Assembly (NCBI GenBank): GCA_040219935.1
Contig: JAVJUA010000074.1
Location: 186,001 to 250,000 of the forward strand
Source: UBA7803 sp040219935
Lineage (GTDB): Bacteria > Pseudomonadota > Gammaproteobacteria > Pseudomonadales > Azotimanducaceae
Direction of reading: 5' to 3'
DNA length: 64,000 bases
The translations under genes and the position numbers were made by a program. Numbering within the stretch: position 1 is the first letter of the stretch; every line of letters starts with the position of its first letter. The notes below the pieces were generated by a model, which worked only from the letters and a program-made list of their open reading frames with translations, searched no databases and was not told the origin of the DNA. Positions 34,117 to 41,755 of the stretch are shown one piece after another.

Positions 34117-35052
34117 ATGTCCGGAGACGCCGGAACCGCCCTGCGCGGCATGCTGTTCTTTTCGTTGTTCTGGCCGAGCTTCACCCGGCTCGGGTTCGAG
34201 GCGCGCCGGCGCGGATGGGACCCGCAGACGGGCGACCTCAGCGGCCAGACGTGGCTGGTCACCGGTGCTTCGGCCGGCATCGGCCGCGAAATCGCACTGG
34301 CAGCCGCCCGCGCGGGAGCCAGGGTGATCGCTGTGGCACGGCGTGCCGAAGCCCTGAAGACGCTGGCGGAAGCCTCCACGGGCACGGTGGAGGCCCGGGT
34401 CTGCGACCTGTCGTCAATGGCGGCCGTGCGCGAGCTCGCCGCCGCACTGCCCGCCATCGACGCGCTGGTGAACAACGTCGGCGTGATGTTCAACCGCCGC
34501 CAGCAGACGTGCGAGGGTCTGGACAGTGGGTTCGCCACCAACCTGCTGGGGCACTACGTGCTTACGGAAGACGTGATCAACTTGGGGCGCCTGGCCGACG
34601 GCGGCGCCGTGGTCACCATGACCTCCGGCGGCGCCTACAACGTGCCGCTGGCGCTGGCGCCGCTCACCGACATGACGCCTTACCAGGGCACCCTGGCCTA
34701 CGCGTACCACAAGCGCGCCCAGATCGCCCTGACCGGGCACTGGCGGCAGCGCTATGGCCAGCGCTTTCGCTTCTACGTCACCCACCCGGGCTGGGTGGAG
34801 ACCCCCGGCGTCGCCGATGCGATGCCGCTGTTCCGAATGACGTTTGCACCGCTGCTGCGCACTGCGCGGCAGGGAGCGGATACGGCCCTGTGGCTGGCTG
34901 CGAGGCGTCCCGAATCGCGCCGCGTGGACGCCGTGTGGTTCGACCGGGCCGAGCACCCGGCGCACCTGCTGCCTGGCACGCGCCAGGGCGCGAGCACGGC
35001 GGATCTGGTGGCATTGCTGGAACGCTGCCGCCGCGAAGCGACGCGGCCCTAA
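34117..35052 (+). CDS. short-chain dehydrogenase (DHRS12-like)
   Basis: A 311-residue protein. The cofactor motif TGASAGIG is at residues 49-56, the NNVG segment near 119-122, catalytic Ser170 in TMTSGG and Y195-x3-K199 in YAYHKR. A C-terminal HPGWVETPGVADAMP and QGADTALWLA match the DHRS12 group of retinol/steroid-dehydrogenase-like SDRs. GGAGGTGGA lies just upstream of ATG 34117; a TTG at 34102 is an alternative. It is divergent from the TetR gene. It probably oxidises a ring or side-chain alcohol in the same pathway. Its stop overlaps the convergent argG stop by 4 bp. Confidence 0.85.
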   Translation: MSGDAGTALRGMLFFSLFWPSFTRLGFEARRRGWDPQTGDLSGQTWLVTGASAGIGREIALAAARAGARVIAVARRAEALKTLAEASTGTVEARVCDLSSMAAVRELAAALPAIDALVNNVGVMFNRRQQTCEGLDSGFATNLLGHYVLTEDVINLGRLADGGAVVTMTSGGAYNVPLALAPLTDMTPYQGTLAYAYHKRAQIALTGHWRQRYGQRFRFYVTHPGWVETPGVADAMPLFRMTFAPLLRTARQGADTALWLAARRPESRRVDAVWFDRAEHPAHLLPGTRQGASTADLVALLERCRREATRP

Positions 35053-36392
35053 TCCTGACCGTCGTCGGTGCCGAGCAGTGCCGGGCCGCCCACCGGGCGG
35101 CTGGCCAGCAGACCGGTGCGGCTGTACACGGCGAGCTTCTCCCGGGTGTCGCTGATGTCCATGTTGCGCATGGTGAGCTGGCCGATGCGGTCCCGGGCCG
35201 TGAACGCGCCAGCGCCCTTCTCCATGGTCAGGCGCTCGGGGTCGTAGGTCAGGTTGGGACTCGTGGTATCCAGGAGCGAGTAGTCGTTGCCGCGCCGTAG
35301 CTCCAGGGTGACCTCGCCGGTGACGGCCCTCGCCACCCAGCGCTCGGCGCTCTCGCGCAGCATCAGGCACTGAGGGTCGAACCAGCGGCCCTGGTACAGC
35401 AGCCGGCCGATGCGAAGGCCGTTCAGCCGATACTCTTCGATGGTGTCTTCGTTGTGGATGGCCGTGACCAGACGCTCGTAGGCGATGTGCAGCAACGCCA
35501 TGCCGGGTGCTTCGTAGATGCCGCGGCTTTTGGCTTCGATGATGCGGTTCTCTATCTGATCGCTCATGCCGAGGCCGTGACGGCCGCCGATCCTGTTCGC
35601 CTCGAGGAACAACGCCAGGGCATCGGAGAAGGTCCGGCCGTTGAGCGCCACCGGCTGGCCTTCCTCGAAACGCACGGACACCGTCTCCCGGGCCACCGCC
35701 ACGTCGTCGCGCCAGAACGCCACGCCCATGATGGGATCGACGATGGAGATGCCCTTGTCCAGGTACTCCAGCTCCTTGGCCTCGTGGGTGGCGCCCAGCA
35801 GGTTCGAGTCGGTGGAGTAGGCCTTCTCCGTCGACATCTTGTAGGTGAAGCCGTTGGCGTTCAGATACTCGGACATCTCCTTGCGCCCGCCCAGTTCGGC
35901 AATGAACTCGGCATCCAGCCACGGCTTGTAGATGCGCAGGTTCGGATTGGCCAGCAGGCCATAGCGATAGAACCGCTCGATGTCGTTGCCCTTGTGCGTG
36001 CTGCCGTCGCCCCAGATGTCTACGCCGTCTTCCTGCATGGCCAGCACCAGCATGGTTCCGGTGACGGCACGGCCGAGCGGCGTGGTGTTGAAGTAGGTAG
36101 TGCCAGCGGTAGACACGTGAAACGCGCCGCTCTGGATGGCCTTGATGCCCTCCGCCACTAGCTGCGGCCGGCACTCGATGAGACGCGCCTTCTCGGCGCC
36201 GTACTGGCGCGCCTTGCGCGGGATCTCGTCGTAATCCGCCTCGTCGGGCTGACCGAGGTTGGCGGTGTAGGCGTATGGCTCGGCACCCCTGGCGCGCATC
36301 CAGTGCACGGCCACGCTGGTGTCGAGGCCGCCGGAGAAGGCGATGCCGACCCGTTCTCCGACGGGGAGGGATTCGATGATTTTGGCGGACAT
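35049..36392 (-). CDS. argG: argininosuccinate synthase
   Basis: A 447-residue protein that joins citrulline and aspartate using ATP in arginine synthesis. The P-loop-like motif GIAFSGGLDTSVAVHWM, the ANLGQPDEADYDEIP segment and the late TYFNTTPLGRAVTGTML region identify it. The length matches the E. coli-type (long) synthase. The open frame extends upstream, but MSAKIIESLPVGERVGIAFSG at 36392 is the family start. No other arginine genes are adjacent. It is convergent with the SDR gene. Confidence 0.96.
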   Translation of the reverse strand: MSAKIIESLPVGERVGIAFSGGLDTSVAVHWMRARGAEPYAYTANLGQPDEADYDEIPRKARQYGAEKARLIECRPQLVAEGIKAIQSGAFHVSTAGTTYFNTTPLGRAVTGTMLVLAMQEDGVDIWGDGSTHKGNDIERFYRYGLLANPNLRIYKPWLDAEFIAELGGRKEMSEYLNANGFTYKMSTEKAYSTDSNLLGATHEAKELEYLDKGISIVDPIMGVAFWRDDVAVARETVSVRFEEGQPVALNGRTFSDALALFLEANRIGGRHGLGMSDQIENRIIEAKSRGIYEAPGMALLHIAYERLVTAIHNEDTIEEYRLNGLRIGRLLYQGRWFDPQCLMLRESAERWVARAVTGEVTLELRRGNDYSLLDTTSPNLTYDPERLTMEKGAGAFTARDRIGQLTMRNMDISDTREKLAVYSRTGLLASRPVGGPALLGTDDGQD

Positions 36393-36758
36393 AGGTCTCT
36401 CGCTGGCGGATGGGTGCTGGGTGTGCCGTCGCCGGGGCATGCCATGCTGCTGCTGGCGACCGGCGCCCGGGACGGGCCGGATTGTAGCGGGTTTGAGCGG
36501 ACCTCGCAGACGCAGCCGCATGGCCGAGCGCGTTCGCTTGGTGGGCGCGTGCTGGAAGAAGAGATGATGGCGGCTGCCCGGGTTCCAGCGGCCCGAACTG
36601 CGACCTTCTCCGTGGCAAAGACACGTCGAAGTCCCTATCCTCGCGGTTGACCTCTACGCGGCCGGTACCAACACAGTGCCCGACGGCCCCCGTCACAGTA
36701 ACCGTACGATGCGGCCCAGCACGCCACGTCGCACTCGCCCCGGCCGCACTACGGCCGG
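36393..36758. other. 366-bp intergenic region with hairpin before the 877-residue gene
   Basis: No convincing gene is seen. This is the divergent region between argG and the unknown membrane-protein gene. At 36740-36758 a perfect hairpin (CCGGCCG / CGGCCGG, loop CACTA) ends directly at the ATG of the latter, where a ribosome-binding site would be expected; none is visible. A possible -35 TTGACC lies near 36647 without a clear -10. Confidence 0.5.
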
Positions 36759-39392
36759 ATGAGGATTGCAGCGCGCACCTTCGGATGGACCGCGCTGCTC
36801 GCCGCCGTCCTGCCTGGCATCGCTCGACAGTGGCCCTGGTGGTGGGCGCTGCCCTACGCGAGCCCTGCGGACTACCTGACCACAACGCCGGGGATTCTCT
36901 ACGCTACCGGCAGCCTGCTCATCCTGCTCGCCTTCTTCGCATACGCCACCCATCGCCGCCTCGTTCTGGCGAGCCTGGCCGTGGCGATGATGGCGCTTCA
37001 GTGGTACACCCAGGCACTCGGCTGGGAGCGGCTGGTGGCCTACCTGGCCGTGCTGTGTGTCGGCGTGTTTCTGGTGGAGGCCTGGCGTCAGAATCGAACG
37101 CTGTTCCGCCAGCTCCGCGCCGACGGCGTGAACGCGCGCAAGCTGTTCGGGCAGGCGTTCGTGCTGTGGTCGCCGCTGCTGCTGGTGATCGGCCTGGGAT
37201 TCTATGGCAACACCCTGCTGCTCAGAGCCAGCGAGCGCATGGTCTATGACGTGACCCCGATCGATCGCTACTGCGAGGTGGTCCTTGAAGGACAGAACCA
37301 TGAGATTCCGTGCTCTGGCTTGATCGGGCAGGCCGGTGCGCAGGACTTCACCGAGCGGCCCGTGGCGGAGACCCTCACCCTGCATATCCGGGATCAGTTC
37401 AGCGGGGCGCTTCGGGAGTCGCTCGGTCAGCTCGATCGCATGACTGGAAAGGTCAGCGAGGCTGAGTGGATGGAGTTCAGCCGGCCCCTCAGCGCCCTGA
37501 CCATCCTTGCGCTGCCGACTCAGGCAGACCCGGCCGCCTCTGCGGTGCGCAACGACGACACGCTCAAGCGCCTGCGCGCACAGCTTCGGCGCATCAATGA
37601 GCAGATCGACCAGGTGAACCGCGCGCTGGCGCCACTGACCCAGCATGCCTGGTTCGGCAGCCTGGCGAAGCAGTCGATCGAGAACCATCCGGACTACAAG
37701 GCCGCCATCTCGGCCCGCAGCAGCGTTCGGCGCCAGATTCGCGACCGCGAGGACCGCCTGCGCGCGCAGGCACGAGCCGCCGAGCTGGCACAGGCGGACG
37801 GACCGAATATCGGCCTGCGCCGGACGCTCGTCCGGCAACTCGCCCATCTGACGATCAACCCCAAGGAATTCATTGCGCGGGCCGATGCCAGCGACGACAT
37901 CGGCAGCGCCGAGCTGAAGCTGCATCTCATCCGCAGCCTGGATCGCATGGAGTCCAGCGCCCTCGATGCGGCGTTGCGCCTTCTGACCACAGAGCGGAAC
38001 CGGCCGCTCGCCTACGGCGTGCTCTACACCACGCCCATGTGCAGCACCGAGCGGGAAAACCCGGACGTCGAGGACGGCAGCGGCCAGCCGACAGTCGTGA
38101 ACCAGGAGCCCTTTCCCTGCTTGCCGATTGCCGATGGTCAGCAGGTCACGGTCCGGCCGTTGGGCCTCAGCGCCAGCACACATCGCTCCATCAACCGATG
38201 GCAGCGCGACCGGGAGCGGCTGCTCACCGACAACTTCCGGCAGCTTCTGCGTGGCACCTACCGATCCGCAGCGGAAGTCGAGGCGAAGTCTGCGGAGCTG
38301 ACCGATGCCGTACCCGACACCATCCATCTCGGGCGCAAGAGCTGCCACGTGGTCCTGCGGCCCGGCAACTGCCTGACCAACTTCGTCAAGGGCGAGGCGG
38401 AAGCGATCTACGAGGAACGGATCGCAACGTTCGACGCAGGTGTGAATCAACTGGTTCGGCAGCAGACCGGAGATGCGGCCGCATCCGTGGAGGAGCAGCT
38501 TCTCAACACCCGGGCCCGGATGTACGCCACCCTGGGTACCGGCACCAGCATCCTGCGGAGCACGGTTTCCGGTCTGCAGCAGACGGGGCACCTGACTGCG
38601 GTGTTGCTGAACGTGCTCCTCGTGTTCGCCATTCTCAAGAGCTACCTCTATGTGCTGGCCACCCGGATCTTCGATGCCCGAAGCGACTTCCACATCGATC
38701 TGGGCGACGGCACGGCCGCCCAGGGCAGCTACGTGAGCGCGCCAGCCATCGAGATACCGCGCGCCTTCACGGTGCCCCTGATCACACGGGACATCCTCGA
38801 CAACCAGCAGGTCAGCACGGCGATCGCGCCCTGGCCCCTGGCAGCGCCGCTGGCCCGGATTCTTACCGGCACGTACTTCGGCTTCAATCGCGGCAGTCAC
38901 TTCGAGCTATCGGACCAGAGCATGTCGTTCAGCCGCGCTAACGGTCACGATGTCGTGGACTGGCGAATGCTGGAAGGGGAAGAGGTGGTGTTCCACTACC
39001 GCAACTTCTTCGGCGCAAGCGAGAACGTGCAGCTCAAGACCACCATCAGCTTGAGGCTGTCGACGCTGCTGTTCGGCCGGTTCGTCTTTCACAGCGCGGT
39101 CTGCACCTCGGGTGAGGGCCGGCTGCTGCTCACCTCTGCCGGCACCGTACGCGACCAGACCAAGACCGATTCGACTACCCTGCAACGGCTGATGGCCTGG
39201 AATCGTCACGCGCGCTTTCGCGTCACCAGCCAGGGAACCATGCGATCGGTGCTGCTGGACGGCTATGCCATCGTGCGGCTCCGGGACGAGAACGGGCCGC
39301 AGGGACTGATCGTCGTGGAAGCGATCAGGGAGAACCGCTCGAAGATGCTGGGCAGCCTGCGCTTCATCAGGAACCTGCTGCTGCCGTTCTGA
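36759..39392 (+). CDS. large membrane protein of unknown function (877 residues)
   Basis: Four to five hydrophobic helices fall in the first 170 residues (about 8-22, 45-65, 67-90, 92-112 and 133-153, VLWSPLLLVIGLGFYG). A long, mostly helical soluble region with charged coiled-coil-like stretches follows (LRRINEQIDQVNRALAP near 275-295; RQIRDREDRLRAQARAAE near 327-345). Cys pairs occur (YCEVVLEGQNHEIPC; KSCHVVLRPGNC). A further helix lies near 620-640 (LTAVLLNVLLVFAILKSYL), before a beta-rich C-terminal domain of about 230 residues. That domain vaguely resembles AIM24-type folds (GRLLLTSAGTVRD, LLDGYAIVRL), but this is weak. I cannot name a family. No co-directional partner is close by. Confidence 0.8.
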   Translation: MRIAARTFGWTALLAAVLPGIARQWPWWWALPYASPADYLTTTPGILYATGSLLILLAFFAYATHRRLVLASLAVAMMALQWYTQALGWERLVAYLAVLCVGVFLVEAWRQNRTLFRQLRADGVNARKLFGQAFVLWSPLLLVIGLGFYGNTLLLRASERMVYDVTPIDRYCEVVLEGQNHEIPCSGLIGQAGAQDFTERPVAETLTLHIRDQFSGALRESLGQLDRMTGKVSEAEWMEFSRPLSALTILALPTQADPAASAVRNDDTLKRLRAQLRRINEQIDQVNRALAPLTQHAWFGSLAKQSIENHPDYKAAISARSSVRRQIRDREDRLRAQARAAELAQADGPNIGLRRTLVRQLAHLTINPKEFIARADASDDIGSAELKLHLIRSLDRMESSALDAALRLLTTERNRPLAYGVLYTTPMCSTERENPDVEDGSGQPTVVNQEPFPCLPIADGQQVTVRPLGLSASTHRSINRWQRDRERLLTDNFRQLLRGTYRSAAEVEAKSAELTDAVPDTIHLGRKSCHVVLRPGNCLTNFVKGEAEAIYEERIATFDAGVNQLVRQQTGDAAASVEEQLLNTRARMYATLGTGTSILRSTVSGLQQTGHLTAVLLNVLLVFAILKSYLYVLATRIFDARSDFHIDLGDGTAAQGSYVSAPAIEIPRAFTVPLITRDILDNQQVSTAIAPWPLAAPLARILTGTYFGFNRGSHFELSDQSMSFSRANGHDVVDWRMLEGEEVVFHYRNFFGASENVQLKTTISLRLSTLLFGRFVFHSAVCTSGEGRLLLTSAGTVRDQTKTDSTTLQRLMAWNRHARFRVTSQGTMRSVLLDGYAIVRLRDENGPQGLIVVEAIRENRSKMLGSLRFIRNLLLPF

Positions 39393-39435
39393 CGCCGCAA
39401 CGGACTCCCATGATGCGGCCGTGCCCGGTCACCCA

Positions 39436-40065
39436 TCACTCTGCCGGCTTGAAGTAGAACCACGTCGGCGGCGACGGTCTCGGGGATGTCATTGATCCAA
39501 TCGCGCCGTGGACGTCCGCCGCATCGGCGGTTTTCCCCATCACGATGGCACCGCCGCCGTCAGCTCGGGTGATCGAGGTCGAGCCCGCCATCGAACCCTC
39601 GCGCATCTTCTCCATGGCCCGCTGCTGCATGCGCTCGCACCAGCCGGGGTCATCGGTGCAGTTGGGCGTTCGAATGACGATGCCGCCCTCGTGGAAGCGG
39701 ATCTGGGTGAGGAACTCGAGCCCCTCCTCGTCCGTGACCTCTATGGTGAGCGACGCGGCGTTGCCGCCGATCACGCGATATCGCGAGATCGTCGTGCCCG
39801 TCATAGGGTTGTTCGAGATCATCTCATCGTCGGTGATGGTGAGCGTCCCGAGTGACGGTTGCTGCGCCTGGTCGGGAATGGTCGCGATGTGGCCCTGAAC
39901 GGTGCCCGGCGGAATCAGGTCGGGATGCTCACGGGAAACGTTCTGGATGTGCTCGGTCATGGTCCGGGCGAGATCGAGCGTCCAGACGCCGACGATGGAG
40001 CTTGGCGTGTCGGCGGCCAGGCCCGGCCCAGCGAGCAGAGCGAGAAGCATGATGGCCAGTCTCAT
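39436..40065 (-). CDS. exported protein of unknown function
   Basis: A 209-residue protein. A clear signal peptide (MRLAIMLLALLAGPGLA, cleaved near residue 17 or 18) is preceded by AGGAGG at a good distance from ATG 40065. The mature part begins SSIVGVWTLDLA, then has several beta strands (LGTLTITDDEM, TTISRYRVIGGN, SLTIEVTDEEGLEFL), like small lipocalin-type domains in periplasmic proteins. Two Cys in a CTDDPGWC segment may form a disulfide. The last 50 residues are low complexity. No function is assigned. It is convergent with the large membrane-protein gene. Confidence 0.65.
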   Translation of the reverse strand: MRLAIMLLALLAGPGLAADTPSSIVGVWTLDLARTMTEHIQNVSREHPDLIPPGTVQGHIATIPDQAQQPSLGTLTITDDEMISNNPMTGTTISRYRVIGGNAASLTIEVTDEEGLEFLTQIRFHEGGIVIRTPNCTDDPGWCERMQQRAMEKMREGSMAGSTSITRADGGGAIVMGKTADAADVHGAIGSMTSPRPSPPTWFYFKPAE

Positions 40066-40156
40066 GGGTTGGCACCTCCTCTCGAGCGCTGCGTCGAGCC
40101 GGCAGCGCCGCCCTGCCGATACTGCGCGGACGGTGAGGTGGTGTCCAGGGTGCGGC

Positions 40157-40202
40157 GGGGGAGAGGGAGAGGGAGGGAAGAAAGAAGGAAAGAGAGAAAG
40201 AA
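40157..40202. repeat. 46-nt uninterrupted polypurine tract
   Basis: All bases from 40157 to 40202 are A or G. The stretch lies upstream of the exported-protein gene at 39436-40065 (minus strand) and between it and the tRNA gene. Such runs can form triplex or unusual duplex structures. Confidence 0.75.
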
Positions 40203-40204
40203 TG

Positions 40205-40242
40205 GAGGGAGGGACAACGAGGGAGGGACAACGAGGGAGGGA
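40205..40242. repeat. 14-bp tandem repeat, 2.7 copies
   Basis: The unit GAGGGAGGGACAAC occurs at 40205-40218 and 40219-40232, then a partial copy GAGGGAGGGA at 40233-40242. The same 10-mer recurs in the T-arm of the tRNA gene near 40381-40390. The 308-bp span 40066-40373 holds this, the polypurine run and the hairpin; no gene is seen in it. Confidence 0.7.
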
Positions 40243-40330
40243 TTACCGCCGCGGCTGCGCCGCGACGTTCTCTACGGCGGCAGAGCCGCCTCCGAGTCGA
40301 ACCGCAGGGACCTCATCGGGCCTCGCCTGT

Positions 40331-40379
40331 CCGCCAGAATGCAGAAGGGGCCCATTGGGCCCCTTCTGCATTCTGGCGG
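40331..40379 (-). terminator. 23-bp perfect hairpin at the tRNA-Ser 3' end
   Basis: The left arm 40331-40353 and right arm 40357-40379 are exact reverse complements separated by ATT. The right arm includes the last bases of the tRNA (acceptor CC, discriminator G and CCA). On the minus strand the RNA would fold into a very stable stem directly after the tRNA. No T-tract follows, so it may act as a processing or termination structure. Confidence 0.6.
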
Positions 40380-40464
40380 AGAGGGAGGGATTCGAACCCT
40401 CGATGAGCTTTTGACCCATACTCCCTTAGCAGGGGAGCGCCTTCGACCACTCGGCCACCTCTCC
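40374..40464 (-). tRNA. tRNA-Ser (anticodon GCT)
   Basis: The minus strand reads GGAGAGG at the 5' end, paired with CCTCTCC at the 3' end, followed by G and an encoded CCA. The anticodon arm CTCCC-CTGCTAA-GGGAG has a seven-base loop with anticodon GCT, for codons AGC and AGU. A long variable arm and the T-arm GAGGGTTCGAATCCCTC fit class II serine tRNAs. It is 91 nt long including CCA. Confidence 0.95.
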
Positions 40465-40515
40465 GGAGGGGCGCAGTGTACCCGTCCGTGCCGGAGCGAA
40501 CCAGCCTCGGTGGGG

Positions 40516-41751
40516 TTATTCCTCCTCGACCGCCCTGGCATTCCCAAGCTCGAAGGCATCGTGAATGGCGCGTACGGCCAGCTCGAGGTAGCGCTCGGCG
40601 ACGACGATGGAGATCTTGATCTCGGAGGTGGAGATCATCTGAATGTTGATGTTCTCGGCGGCCAGCGCATCGAACAGCCGCGTGGCCACGCCGGCGTGGG
40701 AGCGCATGCCGACACCCACCACGGACACCTTGACGATCTTGTTGTCGCCGGACAACGCCCGTGCGCCCAGCTCGGCCTGCACCGGCTCGAGCAGCTCCAG
40801 CGCCCGATCGTAGTCGTCGCGCTTCACCGTGAAGGTGAAGTCGGTGAGCCCGTCGGCGCCCGTGTTCTGGACGATCATGTCCACCTCGATGGGGGCGCGG
40901 CCGATGGGACCGAGAATGCGCGAGGCGACGCCGGGCACGTCGGGCACGCCGGCCATGGTGATCTTGGCCTCGTCCCGGGAGTGCGCGATGCCGGAAACGA
41001 CGGGCTGCTCCATGTCATTGCTCTCCATGGTGATCAGCGTGCCGGGGCCGTCTTCGAACGACGACAGCACGCGCAGGGGAACCTGATACTTGCCGGCAAA
41101 CTCCACCGAGCGCGGGTGCAGCACCTTGGAGCCGAGGCTGGCCAGCTCCAGCATCTCCTCGAAGGTCACCTGAGTCATGCGCCGGGCATCCTCGACGATG
41201 CGCGGGTCGGCCGTGTACACGCCGTCGACGTCGGTGCAGATTTCGCACTCGTCCGCCTTCAGCGCCGCAGCGATCGCGACCGCCGTGGTGTCCGAGCCGC
41301 CGCGCCCGAGGGTGGTGAGGTTGCCGTTGCCGTCGACGCCCTGGAAGCCGGCGATCACCGGGACGATGCCCTGGGCGACGTCGGCGAGCAGCTTGTCGGT
41401 ATCGATGGCGCTGATGCGCGCCTTGCCGAAGCTGGAGTCGGTGCGGATGGCCACCTGATCGGCCAGGTACGATTTCCCCGGCCGGCCGCGGTCGGTGAGC
41501 GCCATGGCCAGCAGGGCGATGGTCACCTGCTCCCCTGCGGCCTGCAGCACGTCCATCTCGCGCGCGGCAGGACGGGGCGAGACGCCGCGGCCCAGGGCCA
41601 CCAGGCGGTTCGTTTCGCCGCTCATGGCGGACACCACCACCACCACCTGATCGCCGCGCTCCAGGTAGCGGATCACCCGCTCGGCCACGGCGTGGATCCG
41701 CTCGACGCTGCCGACGCTGGTGCCGCCGTACTTCTGAACGATAAGCGCCAT
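40516..41751 (-). CDS. lysC: aspartate kinase
   Basis: A 411-residue protein that phosphorylates L-aspartate, the first step toward lysine, threonine and methionine. The catalytic start MALIVQKYGGTSVGSVERI and LTTLGRGGSDTTAVAIAAAL are visible. Two C-terminal ACT domains (ITMAGVPDVPGVASRILGPI; VSVVGVGMRSHAGVATRL) allow feedback control. The length is that of the mono-functional enzyme. It follows alaS with only a few bases between stop and start, as in Pseudomonas, so the two are probably co-transcribed. The open frame extends upstream, but the family start is ATG 41751. Confidence 0.96.
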   Translation of the reverse strand: MALIVQKYGGTSVGSVERIHAVAERVIRYLERGDQVVVVVSAMSGETNRLVALGRGVSPRPAAREMDVLQAAGEQVTIALLAMALTDRGRPGKSYLADQVAIRTDSSFGKARISAIDTDKLLADVAQGIVPVIAGFQGVDGNGNLTTLGRGGSDTTAVAIAAALKADECEICTDVDGVYTADPRIVEDARRMTQVTFEEMLELASLGSKVLHPRSVEFAGKYQVPLRVLSSFEDGPGTLITMESNDMEQPVVSGIAHSRDEAKITMAGVPDVPGVASRILGPIGRAPIEVDMIVQNTGADGLTDFTFTVKRDDYDRALELLEPVQAELGARALSGDNKIVKVSVVGVGMRSHAGVATRLFDALAAENINIQMISTSEIKISIVVAERYLELAVRAIHDAFELGNARAVEEE

Positions 41752-41755
41752 GATG

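Noticed and set aside
18544..35052. Horizontally acquired island with mobile ends
   Set aside because: No integrase, transposase, attachment repeats or tRNA junction flank the cluster, and base composition looks like the neighbours. Acquisition cannot be shown from this window.
40157..40242. CRISPR-like array
   Set aside because: The tandem copies are contiguous 14-mers without spacers, and no cas gene is present.
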